Source: JADHUC01 sp964617665
GTDB taxonomy: Bacteria > Planctomycetota > Planctomycetia > Pirellulales > Pirellulaceae
NCBI GenBank assembly: GCA_964617665.1
Contig: CAZUAH010000139.1
Location: 1-28,378, forward strand
DNA: 28,378 nt
Reading direction: 5' to 3'
Shown: positions 7,832 to 15,475 of the stretch, piece after piece
Layout of the letters: each line of letters begins with the position of its first letter
Numbering within the stretch: position 1 is the first letter of the stretch
Notes under the pieces: model-generated
The model's database searches: none
The model's input: the letters and a program-made list of their open reading frames with translations, nothing else
What the model was told of the DNA's origin: nothing
Program-made: the position numbers and the translations under genes

Positions 7832-10800
7832 TTAGCGTCTGGCCCAGGCGTTCGGATTGACCGGGGGCCAGGGGCGTTCGACGCGGCGGCCATCGGTGGT
7901 GAAGGCGACCGGTGGAAGGATGCGGCTTTGGGCATCGCGGGGCAGGCGGCTTTCGAGGTTGGGGAATTCGTCCTGCCGATAGGCCCGATTCACCAACGGC
8001 GCGGTCCGCATCCGAGGCCGGTAGGGCGACTGGGCGTAGACGTCCTCGACACCCTCGTCCGATGGCGGATAGTTCGATCGGCGGAACAACGGATGCTCCG
8101 GATCCGGATCGTCCATCTCGCGAATTTCGCGCTCCCCTCGATACGCACATAACGTGTCGACCCACAGGATCAGCTTCAGCAGGCTGTCGTCATCGACTTT
8201 CGTCTCGTAGTGCTTGCCGCTGGCGGCCAAGTCGATCAGCGGGCTGGCATACGATAGCTTGGTCAGCGGCGGCAATGTGCCATAATCCGCAGGCCGCCAG
8301 GGATGGGCTTCGGCGAGGATCGTGTTGGCGATGCCTCCTTCGCACGGTCCGGGGAAGCCGCCGGCGACGCTCCGCTTGTTGCCGAGCGTCAGTGTGACGT
8401 AGGGCTCGGGAAACGTGCCGAAGTCGGCGCTCGGTCGCAACGTCAGATCGAGCTTTTCACGTCCGGTCTGGCACAACGGGTCGGTCCCGGTCGCCGAGTG
8501 GCAGCGGCCGCAGTGGTTGTCGAGGATCGGCTGGATGTCCCGCTCGTAGCCCAAGCTGAAATCGGTGCCCAACGGATAGGGCTCGATCGTCACGGGGCCG
8601 CGTGAAAGGGCCAATCTGTTCTGACTCACTGGCGTGGTGCTGTGCAGTTCGTGGCAACCCACGCAGCCGCGCCGCTCGCCCGGCATCAGGTTCGTAAACG
8701 ACCGCATCGTGTGCAACGCCCGGTGTCGTTCGTCCAATAACTGGAAGTGAATCGCCTTGCAGGGGGCAGCTTCAAAATACACCGAGCCGTCCGGTTCGAT
8801 CGGCACTGTACCCAGGACGCGTTTGATGCCGTCGTTGCACGTGACCGAGACGACCGGCCCGACGTGCATGTGCGGATGGCCGCGCGGGTGTTCCATGTCC
8901 TGCAGTTTCTTGCCGAGTGTGAATGTGGTGGGTTCGAGGTAAAGGACGCGCAGAAACTTGGCCTTGCCCCGCAGCACGTCTGGGGCTCCGCGGAAGATGT
9001 CGGTACTGTAGAAGGCACCCGGCGCGATCGGGGCCGCGTCTTTCTGAGCCCCGGCCCACACGACCTGATCCGGAATCACCGGCGGCACCGACCGCGGGCG
9101 GATCGGCGTGCCGTACAGGATGTGGAACGAGCCTTCGTAGATCAGCTCGCGGTTGCCGTAAATGTCCATCAGGAACAGCTTGTAGCGGCTGTTGCGTTGC
9201 CCGGCGACGCGAGCGGACACGAGAAATGTTTCGGGACTCAATGGATACGGCGACTTGTACCCTCCATAGCAGCTTGCGGGGTGGTAGTCCGGCGTTTCCG
9301 GGCGGTCGTCCGGCCCGGCACCGACCTCGATCCACGGCAACTCTTGCGTCACCTTGGTCAGCCCGTGCGGGTAGTTGAAGCCTTTCGTCCGGTCCAGAAT
9401 TCCCACGCCGCCCCAATACACTTGATGATGGCCGTGAGCGCCGAACATCACGCGGTGGCTGCCGGGAATCTGCCGCGCCTCGATCAGCATGTCCGGCCAG
9501 TAGCTTTGGTTGCCGTAGAACACGCTGGTGTTCGTGCCGTCGGGGTTGACCGTCCACAGGCTCTGAATCCGCATCAATTCCTTGTCCGTGTATTCCCAGC
9601 GGGTGTACAAGATGCGGCCGTCGTCGAGCAAAGCGGGCGTGTACTCCGGCTCGCCGCCGGCGCTGAGCAGGTAGATATTCCGTCCGTCGGCGTCGCATCG
9701 AGTCAGGACCGGGCTGGGATGGCCGACCGTGCAGCGGGCGTAGCTGTTGCCGCGGTTGCTCATGAACGCGAACCGTCCGTCCGGCAGATAGATCGGGTCC
9801 AAGTCGTCATAGTTGCCCGCGGTGATCTGCCGCAAGCCCGTGCCGTCCACGTTTGCCTCGTACAGATGAAACGTCCGGTCTTCTTTCGGCCGGAAGCAGA
9901 ACAGGACGCGCTGCCCGTCGAACGACACCTCGGGCCGCCAGTACCAGCCGGGGCCAAGTTCGTCGGTCAACTTGCGGACCTGCCCGCCGGGATGCAGGCC
10001 GTCCAGCATCAGCAACCGGACGCAGTTGAGTTGGGCCTGCGGATAGACGCGGTGCATGGATTCATGAGCGTAACGTTCGGGCACGTCGATGAAGAGCACC
10101 TGCGAAAAGTCCACGGCCGGGTCCTTGAACATGATTTGCCGTTTGACCCCGCGGACCTCCAAATAGAGGTTCTTAGCCGCGTCGACATCAGCGGGTGCGC
10201 CCGCCAACTTCTGTTCGAGTTCGTCCAGCCGCGCGAGTTCGGCCTTCAGGTCCGGTGCTCGAACCAACTTGGCCAAGCGTGTCGCCACGGCGCGGGCATA
10301 GCGGATTTCGTCAGCAGCGCACTGGCCGAGCGGCTGGCCAGCGGCTTGAAAAAGCCACTCGGCTTCCAGCCGCGCGGCGGCCTCGTCTGGACACAGTGTC
10401 CGCGTCGGCGGTTCTGTCGGTCCAGGCGCACGCAACGGCGGGCGGTCGGCGTCGGCCAGCCAGCCCCACGGCGCGATGCCCATCGGGCCGACCACATGCA
10501 CGGGCCGCCAGCCGCGGTCGTCAAACGTCGGTGCGGCAAAGTCGGCGACGGGCTGCATGGCCAGACGCCAACTCGCATCCGTCACAACGATGACCGTGGC
10601 TGCGTCTTTGCCACCGTTCGTTTTAATGTGGCATGCCGCGACGGCGCCGCCCTGCCCGCCGACGTTGATGCCGCGGACAACGATCGCGTTTGCGCCTTTT
10701 CGCAGCAGTCGCGTCACATCATGCTGCTTGATCTTGTTCCAATGAGCGTCGCGCTTTCCGTCGTCCGTGCCGACTGACACCCCGTTGACGAACAATTCGT

Positions 10801-11068
10801 AGTTGTTGTCCGCGGTCACAGCGACTGTTGCCGCTGCTGGCTCGGCGTCGAGTGTAAACGACTTGCGGAGGTAACAGACGTAGTGCTTCGACTGGCCCGA
10901 GTCGCTTGCGTCCCAGATCCAACGGGCCTTGTTCAGCGCGGCCAACAACTCCGGCGGTGCGTCGCGATTCGGCGCCGCACTCCAACCCACCGTGGCGACC
11001 AGGCCGAACACGAGGGCCGACACGCAAATCCGAATCATCCGCCCGTTTGTTTCCGGCGTCTTGCTCAT
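7832..11068 (-). CDS. HzsA-related multidomain protein: rhamnosidase-N-like, TolB-like propeller and two CxxCH motifs
   Basis: 1078 residues, exported (signal peptide about 11-31, ending GWSAA). Residues 45-200 (ARWIWD..., RKSFTL, YELFVNGVSVG, DDRGWRPV) resemble the N-terminal beta-sandwich of bacterial alpha-L-rhamnosidases. Residues 330-700 form TolB/WD40-like repeats (RPEVSFDGQRVLFCF, DLDPIYLPDGRFAFMSNRG), as in the middle domain of hydrazine synthase alpha and its non-anammox relatives. The C-terminal part has CVGCH (802-806) and, after YERDIQPILDNHCGRCH, a second CxxCH (853-857), so covalent c-type haem is likely. The start is the ATG at 11068, with AAGGAG seven bases ahead; an earlier in-frame start lacks a site and weakens the signal peptide. 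It probably acts in the periplasm as a redox or sugar-binding protein. No other hydrazine synthase subunit is present, so anammox chemistry is not implied. Confidence 0.8.
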   Translation of the reverse strand: MSKTPETNGRMIRICVSALVFGLVATVGWSAAPNRDAPPELLAALNKARWIWDASDSGQSKHYVCYLRKSFTLDAEPAAATVAVTADNNYELFVNGVSVGTDDGKRDAHWNKIKQHDVTRLLRKGANAIVVRGINVGGQGGAVAACHIKTNGGKDAATVIVVTDASWRLAMQPVADFAAPTFDDRGWRPVHVVGPMGIAPWGWLADADRPPLRAPGPTEPPTRTLCPDEAAARLEAEWLFQAAGQPLGQCAADEIRYARAVATRLAKLVRAPDLKAELARLDELEQKLAGAPADVDAAKNLYLEVRGVKRQIMFKDPAVDFSQVLFIDVPERYAHESMHRVYPQAQLNCVRLLMLDGLHPGGQVRKLTDELGPGWYWRPEVSFDGQRVLFCFRPKEDRTFHLYEANVDGTGLRQITAGNYDDLDPIYLPDGRFAFMSNRGNSYARCTVGHPSPVLTRCDADGRNIYLLSAGGEPEYTPALLDDGRILYTRWEYTDKELMRIQSLWTVNPDGTNTSVFYGNQSYWPDMLIEARQIPGSHRVMFGAHGHHQVYWGGVGILDRTKGFNYPHGLTKVTQELPWIEVGAGPDDRPETPDYHPASCYGGYKSPYPLSPETFLVSARVAGQRNSRYKLFLMDIYGNRELIYEGSFHILYGTPIRPRSVPPVIPDQVVWAGAQKDAAPIAPGAFYSTDIFRGAPDVLRGKAKFLRVLYLEPTTFTLGKKLQDMEHPRGHPHMHVGPVVSVTCNDGIKRVLGTVPIEPDGSVYFEAAPCKAIHFQLLDERHRALHTMRSFTNLMPGERRGCVGCHELHSTTPVSQNRLALSRGPVTIEPYPLGTDFSLGYERDIQPILDNHCGRCHSATGTDPLCQTGREKLDLTLRPSADFGTFPEPYVTLTLGNKRSVAGGFPGPCEGGIANTILAEAHPWRPADYGTLPPLTKLSYASPLIDLAASGKHYETKVDDDSLLKLILWVDTLCAYRGEREIREMDDPDPEHPLFRRSNYPPSDEGVEDVYAQSPYRPRMRTAPLVNRAYRQDEFPNLESRLPRDAQSRILPPVAFTTDGRRVERPWPPVNPNAWARR

Positions 11069-11084
11069 CGGTTCGCTCCTTTTC

Positions 11085-11129
11085 AGTATGGCTCTCCGCC
11101 TAGCCTGCACGGCTCTGGAGAGCCATGCT
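11085..11129. repeat. REP-like hairpin
   Basis: ATGGCTCTCC (11088-11097) pairs perfectly with GGAGAGCCAT (11117-11126) around a 19-nt loop. One GU and two more base pairs extend the stem outward. It lies between the IclR stop and the ribosome-binding site of the HzsA-related gene. It has no U-tract in either direction, so it looks like a dispersed palindromic repeat. It might still attenuate or stabilise transcript between the two genes. Confidence 0.6.
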
Positions 11130-11138
11130 ACGTTGAAG

Positions 11139-11912
11139 TCACACTCTCAACTGCGAGCTTAACCGCCCGGCGGCCGCTGCTGCTTTCTTGCCGATTTTCG
11201 GCAGTGCCTTCAGCGGCAAGCGCTGACTCGGCCCGGCAATCACCAAGGCCGCCACCAGGTGTTCGTCGCGATCAAACACAGGTGCTGCCACGCAATGCGC
11301 CCCTTCAATGTCCTCGCCGCGATCCACAGTGTAACCATCGCGGCGAGCCTGCTCCAACTCCGCCTCCAAACGGTCCGGGGACGTAACGGTGCGATCCGTC
11401 CGACGCTCGAACGACTGCAGCTTCAACCGTTGCCGACGTTCCGCGGGATCTCCAAACGCCAGAAATACTTTGCCCGGAGCATTACAGTACAACGCAATGC
11501 GAAACCCCAAATCGAAAATCAGCCGCATCGGATGCAGAGCCGGCTGGAAGTAGATCAACACGGCCTCACCTCCGCTGGGCACGAGCAAGCCGACGCTTTC
11601 GCCGCAATCGTCTCGCACCGCCCGCACGATCGGCCCGGCTTCGTCCGTCAGGTTTCGCCCGCTGATCCGCGGAGCCGCCAACTCCAGCAGCTTGCTGCCC
11701 AGGAAGTACGTCTTGCCCGCATCACGGTAGACAAACTCGCGCGCCGCCATGTCCGTCAAGACGCGAAACGCCATGTTCTTGCTGACGCCCAGCAGGCGAT
11801 GGATTTCCGACAGCGTCAAGCCCTGAGGGTGCTCGCTGAGCAGTTCCAGAATCGCTAGGCAGCGATCTGTACTGGGAGCCAAGGCTCGTTCGTTCAAGGA
11901 AGTGTCGCTCAT
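11139..11912 (-). CDS. IclR-family transcriptional regulator
   Basis: 257 residues. The N-terminal winged helix-turn-helix spans about 15-75 (RCLAILELLSEHPQGLTLSEIHRLLGVSKNMAFRVLTDM). The C-terminal GAF-like IclR effector domain spans about 85-250 (YFLGSKLLELA, APGKVFLAF, RRDGYTVDRGEDIEGAHCVAAPVFD, AALVIAGPSQRL). Length and layout are those of a complete family member. The ATG at 11912 has AGGGG six bases upstream; the TTG one codon earlier is a less likely start. IclR proteins bind small metabolites, often sugar-acid or aromatic intermediates, and repress or activate adjacent operons. Its position inside a run of polysaccharide genes, with a palindrome just upstream, suggests local and autogenous control. 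The effector is unknown; a uronate, rhamnose or fucose catabolite is a guess. Confidence 0.93.
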   Translation of the reverse strand: MSDTSLNERALAPSTDRCLAILELLSEHPQGLTLSEIHRLLGVSKNMAFRVLTDMAAREFVYRDAGKTYFLGSKLLELAAPRISGRNLTDEAGPIVRAVRDDCGESVGLLVPSGGEAVLIYFQPALHPMRLIFDLGFRIALYCNAPGKVFLAFGDPAERRQRLKLQSFERRTDRTVTSPDRLEAELEQARRDGYTVDRGEDIEGAHCVAAPVFDRDEHLVAALVIAGPSQRLPLKALPKIGKKAAAAAGRLSSQLRV

Positions 11913-11932
11913 CAAGAACCCCTGTGTTCTGT

Positions 11933-11952
11933 AAATAGTTTATAGACTATTT
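11933..11952. promoter_or_regulatory. Candidate operator palindrome upstream of the IclR gene
   Basis: AAATAGT (11933-11939) and ACTATTT (11946-11952) form a perfect inverted repeat with a 6-bp spacer. They lie in a strikingly AT-rich patch 21 bp upstream of the regulator's ATG, in otherwise GC-rich DNA. TTTATAG is also directly repeated within 11939-11956. The layout fits an autoregulatory IclR site overlapping the promoter; binding is inferred only. Confidence 0.5.
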
Positions 11953-12245
11953 ATAGAAAAGCAAGCGGAGATTGATACTGTTTGCACGATCCGAATCGCG
12001 CTGAATGCTGCATTTCTGCCAAATTCGGCACGGGCACCACATTCCGTGGGGGGCTGAAGTGGGGCACGCCGTGTGTCGACAATAGTGGCGTAGCAGGCCG
12101 CCAAACCATTCACGGGTCGATTCTTCAGGATCCTCACGTTCCGACGGCCTCGAAGGGCCATTGTACGAATTTGAAGACACGCTCTCAGTCATCTGTTTGC
12201 CTTGGTGACTTTCTCCGGCGGAAGGGTGAAGTTGGAAGGCCCGCT
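11953..12245. other. Intergenic region with duplicated 3' flank of the propeller gene
   Basis: There is no convincing gene. Positions 12182-12245 are about 90% identical to 7610-7673, the flank of the propeller relic; both contain the CTCTCAGTCATCTGTTTGCC stretch. Positions 12095-12115 also resemble the right-hand part of the 7421-7601 element (shared GGTT-GGCGG-CTGC pattern on the minus strand), so the two copies once shared more of their flank. The promoter of the IclR gene should lie at the low-coordinate end. Confidence 0.6.
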
Positions 12246-15200
12246 TCAGTCGTTCTCGCCCATGCACACGATTTCCCCGTTGCGTGTCGAAATGTAGAGC
12301 CGCCCGGCAGCGACAGCCATTCCGTCCCAAACGGGCGGTGCTTCCAGTTCGTACTTAGACAGCTTCTTCCCATCATCGGCCGCAAGAACAAGCAGCCCTC
12401 CGCCCTTTTTTCCCAGGAAGCTTGCCCAGGGATCCTTGGCATCCTTGACATCCGGAGTGCCTGCCAGATACAGCCTGTCGCCCGCCAACACCATGCTCAC
12501 GAACCTGACCGGAATCCTTTGCCTCCATACTTCCTTCTTCTTTTTGCGGTCGTAGGCGGAGACGACGTACCCGCTGCCCGGCCTGTGTATACCGTGCTGC
12601 TTCCAGCCATGTCTGCCATGGGCGTCGATTTTGTACACGGCCAGATCAGTGAATACGAGCAGCTCGCACCAGGTACCCCTGCCTTCAGCGCCGTCGATTC
12701 CCCAGTGCGACCGGTGAAACATGGAATCATCCAGAAGTCCCGCCGTGGCTGCCAAACCTCGATGGAGCGGGAATTCCCCCGGCGCGTCTGAGCTGGCCAG
12801 CGTCTTCAGATTAAGCTTCAAATGCCTCATGCATACGGATGTCCCATCGCTAACCAGGATATCTGGCAGTGCGCCGGACATGTGATGGGTCACCGCCTTC
12901 CGATCCGCGGGCTGTGCGGACAGACCTTTGTGCATCTCGCCGGTTTCTGGATCGGGGCTGTAAACACACCGGTTCATCGCGACCTTCCCAGTCAGCGGAT
13001 CGAGCGCGAAAACGTGCATCCCCCCATCCAAGAAGGACGACCTTCCCGCAACCGCGTAGGCAATTCCTTCCTGCACCAGCACGCTTCCATGCACCGGCCA
13101 AGCCGACTCCAACTGATTGAAAGCAACCATGCGCCGCTCCTGGGGTGCCGCCCTGAATCGCCACACCAGAGCTCCGTCACGTGCACGAAGACAGTAGATC
13201 CAACCATCTCGGCAGCCGACCAGTGCCATACCCTTGTAGATCGTCGGCGGTGAATCCACCCTGCCGCCAGTCGTGAAGGACCAAACCTGCCCTCCGGTCT
13301 CGGCATCCAGTGCGATCACTTCATGCGCGTCCATCGCCGCCGCAAAGATCTTCCCTCCTGCAGCCGTGACCGCGGACACTCGGTTCGCGACCTTTGCCTT
13401 CCACTTGACCGTGAGTTGTTCTGCGATGGATTCGATCGTGGCACCACTCCGCGGGCCGTCATGCCGGTAGGTAGGCCAGTCGGTGGAAGGCGGAAGGCTT
13501 GAGTCTGAAGGCTGAAGGGCGCCGTACGCCGGACCACGTTCCAAGCGTGTGTCCTCGATGGATGGACGCGACGCGTATTTCGGCAAAGAACCGGCCGCCA
13601 ATGCATTCAATCCGCTTATCTTTGCTTTGGTATAGCACCCGCACGCATTGGGCGGCACGTACAGCAACCCGTTCGATGGTAAGACGCCAACCCGGCACAT
13701 GCCACGGATCCAGTGGTTCAGTGAGATATCACCACTGTTCAGATCGACGAATTCCACTCCTCGACGACTCGATAGGATGTATCGCGTTGTGGCCCGGTTC
13801 TGATAGCAGCGGTGATGATGCCCGATGTCCATGGCCTTTTCCACCGGTGTTTCTTTTTTGATCTTGCCCGAAACCGGATCCAGCCCCAGCGCCGTGAATC
13901 CATCTTCTGAGAAGGTCCATACGGTGTTGTCTATGACGAACAAGTCAGGCGCAGAGCCATGTGCCCAGTTTGTGCATTTCCGCTGCCACAGCACTTCCCC
14001 GGTCTCCGCCGATAACGCCAGTAGCTTCATGGGTGTGCCATGGCTGAACGTCGATTTCAGATCGACGATCTCCTCAAGCTGCGCGAAGAGCACGATCCCG
14101 TCGTGATACACCATGGTGATGATGTGCGGATAATAGTATTGCGTGTACTTCTCCCCCTTCGTCGCCCTGGCAGGAAACGGGAATTGCCACTGCCTCTGGC
14201 CGTTGTTCGCGTCAAGGCATATGACTCTGTCGCCGCTCAAGAAGAACAGATGCTTCTCGCCGAGCACCAGATTCACGTGGGTGTGCGGCTTCAGTTCATC
14301 CGATCTGGTCGTTATGCCCTCGTATACGGCGCTCGTCCACAAGAACCGACCTGTATCTGCATCCACCGCTACGATGTGCTTTTCCGCGCCGTCGGTTTCT
14401 TTGATCGACAGGAAAAGCGTGCCACTGCGATGGAGAATCTCTTCCGTTGATTCCGTGTTCGGCAGCGTTCGCTTGATCTCACCCGTACCGGGATCAAGCA
14501 CGGTTACCGGCGCGTTGAACCCAAGCGTGACGAAGACCTCGCTTTCCGTGGCCACGAGCCGCCGATGGATCTGAAGCGGGAATTTGGACAGGCCGCGGTG
14601 CGGTTCCCACCTGACTTTCTGCTGGTTCCAACCGGTCGCCCCCCATTGCTCGACCGGTCGCCTCCAGAGAAGCAGGCCGTTGAATGCGTCCCGTGCCAGC
14701 AACGACCAACGGCCCGGTAGCATGTCAATGCTCGTATGTGACTCGTCCATGATATAGAGGAGTCGTCCGCCCGCAGACACGATCGCGCTGATGTTGGGCA
14801 GCATATCGTGGTGCCTCGCCCAGAGCGGTCCCGATACCCATTGCTGCCGACGCGGCGGTCCTACCACGCTGTCCTTGGCCACGCGATTCCCATCCGGCCC
14901 ATGGTTCCAATGTGTCCAATCATCAATGCTCGAAGGGACAGGTTTTCTGAACATCGCAAAACCAGGTCCGGTGCTGAGTACCGGATACCGAATGCTGGAT
15001 ACAAGGCCCTCGTTGTCTTGATTCTGGATAGCAACGACGCCTCGCGGCGCGAGCACTCGATCCACCTCATCTGTTGACACGTGTCGCCCGGCGTTTGAGA
15101 TCACGAGCAGATTCACCAAATTGTCCGCATAGGGCAATCGTTCGCCCATCCAGCGATCCACCGACACTCGCCCATACAACGCCTTCGACCGAATGAGAGC

Positions 15201-15470
15201 CCGCGCGCGTTTCACATTGGCCGCGTCCCGGTCCAAGCCATGGACCAGGAATGCATCGTTTGCTCCCAGCAAGGTGGTAAGACTTCCATCGTCGCAGCCA
15301 ACATGCACCAGCAACCCGCCCTGGACACCACTGGCTTTGATGAGTTTCGTCGCATTCGGTGGTTCCCAAGAACTCTTCTCCAAGCCACCTGTTTTGGTGG
15401 CGGTGCAAGTCAATGCCGCCGTCACCAAAGCGAAGACCGCCGCTGACAAAACTGCAACTGATCGATTCAT
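12246..15470 (-). CDS. Secreted methyltransferase-like / PQQ-type beta-propeller protein (paralogue 2)
   Basis: 1074 residues from the ATG at 15470. A signal peptide (MNRSVAVLSAAVFALVTAAL) leads to a fairly well-kept class I methyltransferase-like domain (about 40-175: GGLLVHVGCDDGSLTTLL, HGLDRDAANVKRARALI, PYADNLVNLLVI). Then come the linker SIDDWTHWNHGPDGNRVAKD (181-200) and about a dozen propeller blades with YxLDxxTGxxxW-type repeats (VIALDAETGGQVWSF, LLALSAETGEVLWQRK). A blade-linker segment carries the Cys-rich NACGCYTKAK. An ATG at 15494 would overlap the upstream gene and put residues before the signal peptide. Spacing to the GH106-like gene is only 5 bp, so they are probably one operon. 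No dehydrogenase active site is visible. The function is unknown; a sugar- or metal-binding exported protein acting with the glycosidase is inferred. Confidence 0.85.
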   Translation of the reverse strand: MNRSVAVLSAAVFALVTAALTCTATKTGGLEKSSWEPPNATKLIKASGVQGGLLVHVGCDDGSLTTLLGANDAFLVHGLDRDAANVKRARALIRSKALYGRVSVDRWMGERLPYADNLVNLLVISNAGRHVSTDEVDRVLAPRGVVAIQNQDNEGLVSSIRYPVLSTGPGFAMFRKPVPSSIDDWTHWNHGPDGNRVAKDSVVGPPRRQQWVSGPLWARHHDMLPNISAIVSAGGRLLYIMDESHTSIDMLPGRWSLLARDAFNGLLLWRRPVEQWGATGWNQQKVRWEPHRGLSKFPLQIHRRLVATESEVFVTLGFNAPVTVLDPGTGEIKRTLPNTESTEEILHRSGTLFLSIKETDGAEKHIVAVDADTGRFLWTSAVYEGITTRSDELKPHTHVNLVLGEKHLFFLSGDRVICLDANNGQRQWQFPFPARATKGEKYTQYYYPHIITMVYHDGIVLFAQLEEIVDLKSTFSHGTPMKLLALSAETGEVLWQRKCTNWAHGSAPDLFVIDNTVWTFSEDGFTALGLDPVSGKIKKETPVEKAMDIGHHHRCYQNRATTRYILSSRRGVEFVDLNSGDISLNHWIRGMCRVGVLPSNGLLYVPPNACGCYTKAKISGLNALAAGSLPKYASRPSIEDTRLERGPAYGALQPSDSSLPPSTDWPTYRHDGPRSGATIESIAEQLTVKWKAKVANRVSAVTAAGGKIFAAAMDAHEVIALDAETGGQVWSFTTGGRVDSPPTIYKGMALVGCRDGWIYCLRARDGALVWRFRAAPQERRMVAFNQLESAWPVHGSVLVQEGIAYAVAGRSSFLDGGMHVFALDPLTGKVAMNRCVYSPDPETGEMHKGLSAQPADRKAVTHHMSGALPDILVSDGTSVCMRHLKLNLKTLASSDAPGEFPLHRGLAATAGLLDDSMFHRSHWGIDGAEGRGTWCELLVFTDLAVYKIDAHGRHGWKQHGIHRPGSGYVVSAYDRKKKKEVWRQRIPVRFVSMVLAGDRLYLAGTPDVKDAKDPWASFLGKKGGGLLVLAADDGKKLSKYELEAPPVWDGMAVAAGRLYISTRNGEIVCMGEND

Positions 15471-15475
15471 TTTCC

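Noticed and set aside
8747..10777. 676-codon plus-strand open frame
   Set aside because: It lies entirely antisense to the HzsA-related gene, whose CxxCH and propeller motifs are unmistakable. Its His/Val/Arg-rich composition is typical of an antisense frame in GC-rich DNA.
7832..11068. True hydrazine synthase alpha subunit (anammox)
   Set aside because: There are no beta or gamma subunits, no hydrazine dehydrogenase or nitrite enzymes nearby, and the N-terminal domain is rhamnosidase-like. It is better seen as a non-anammox relative.
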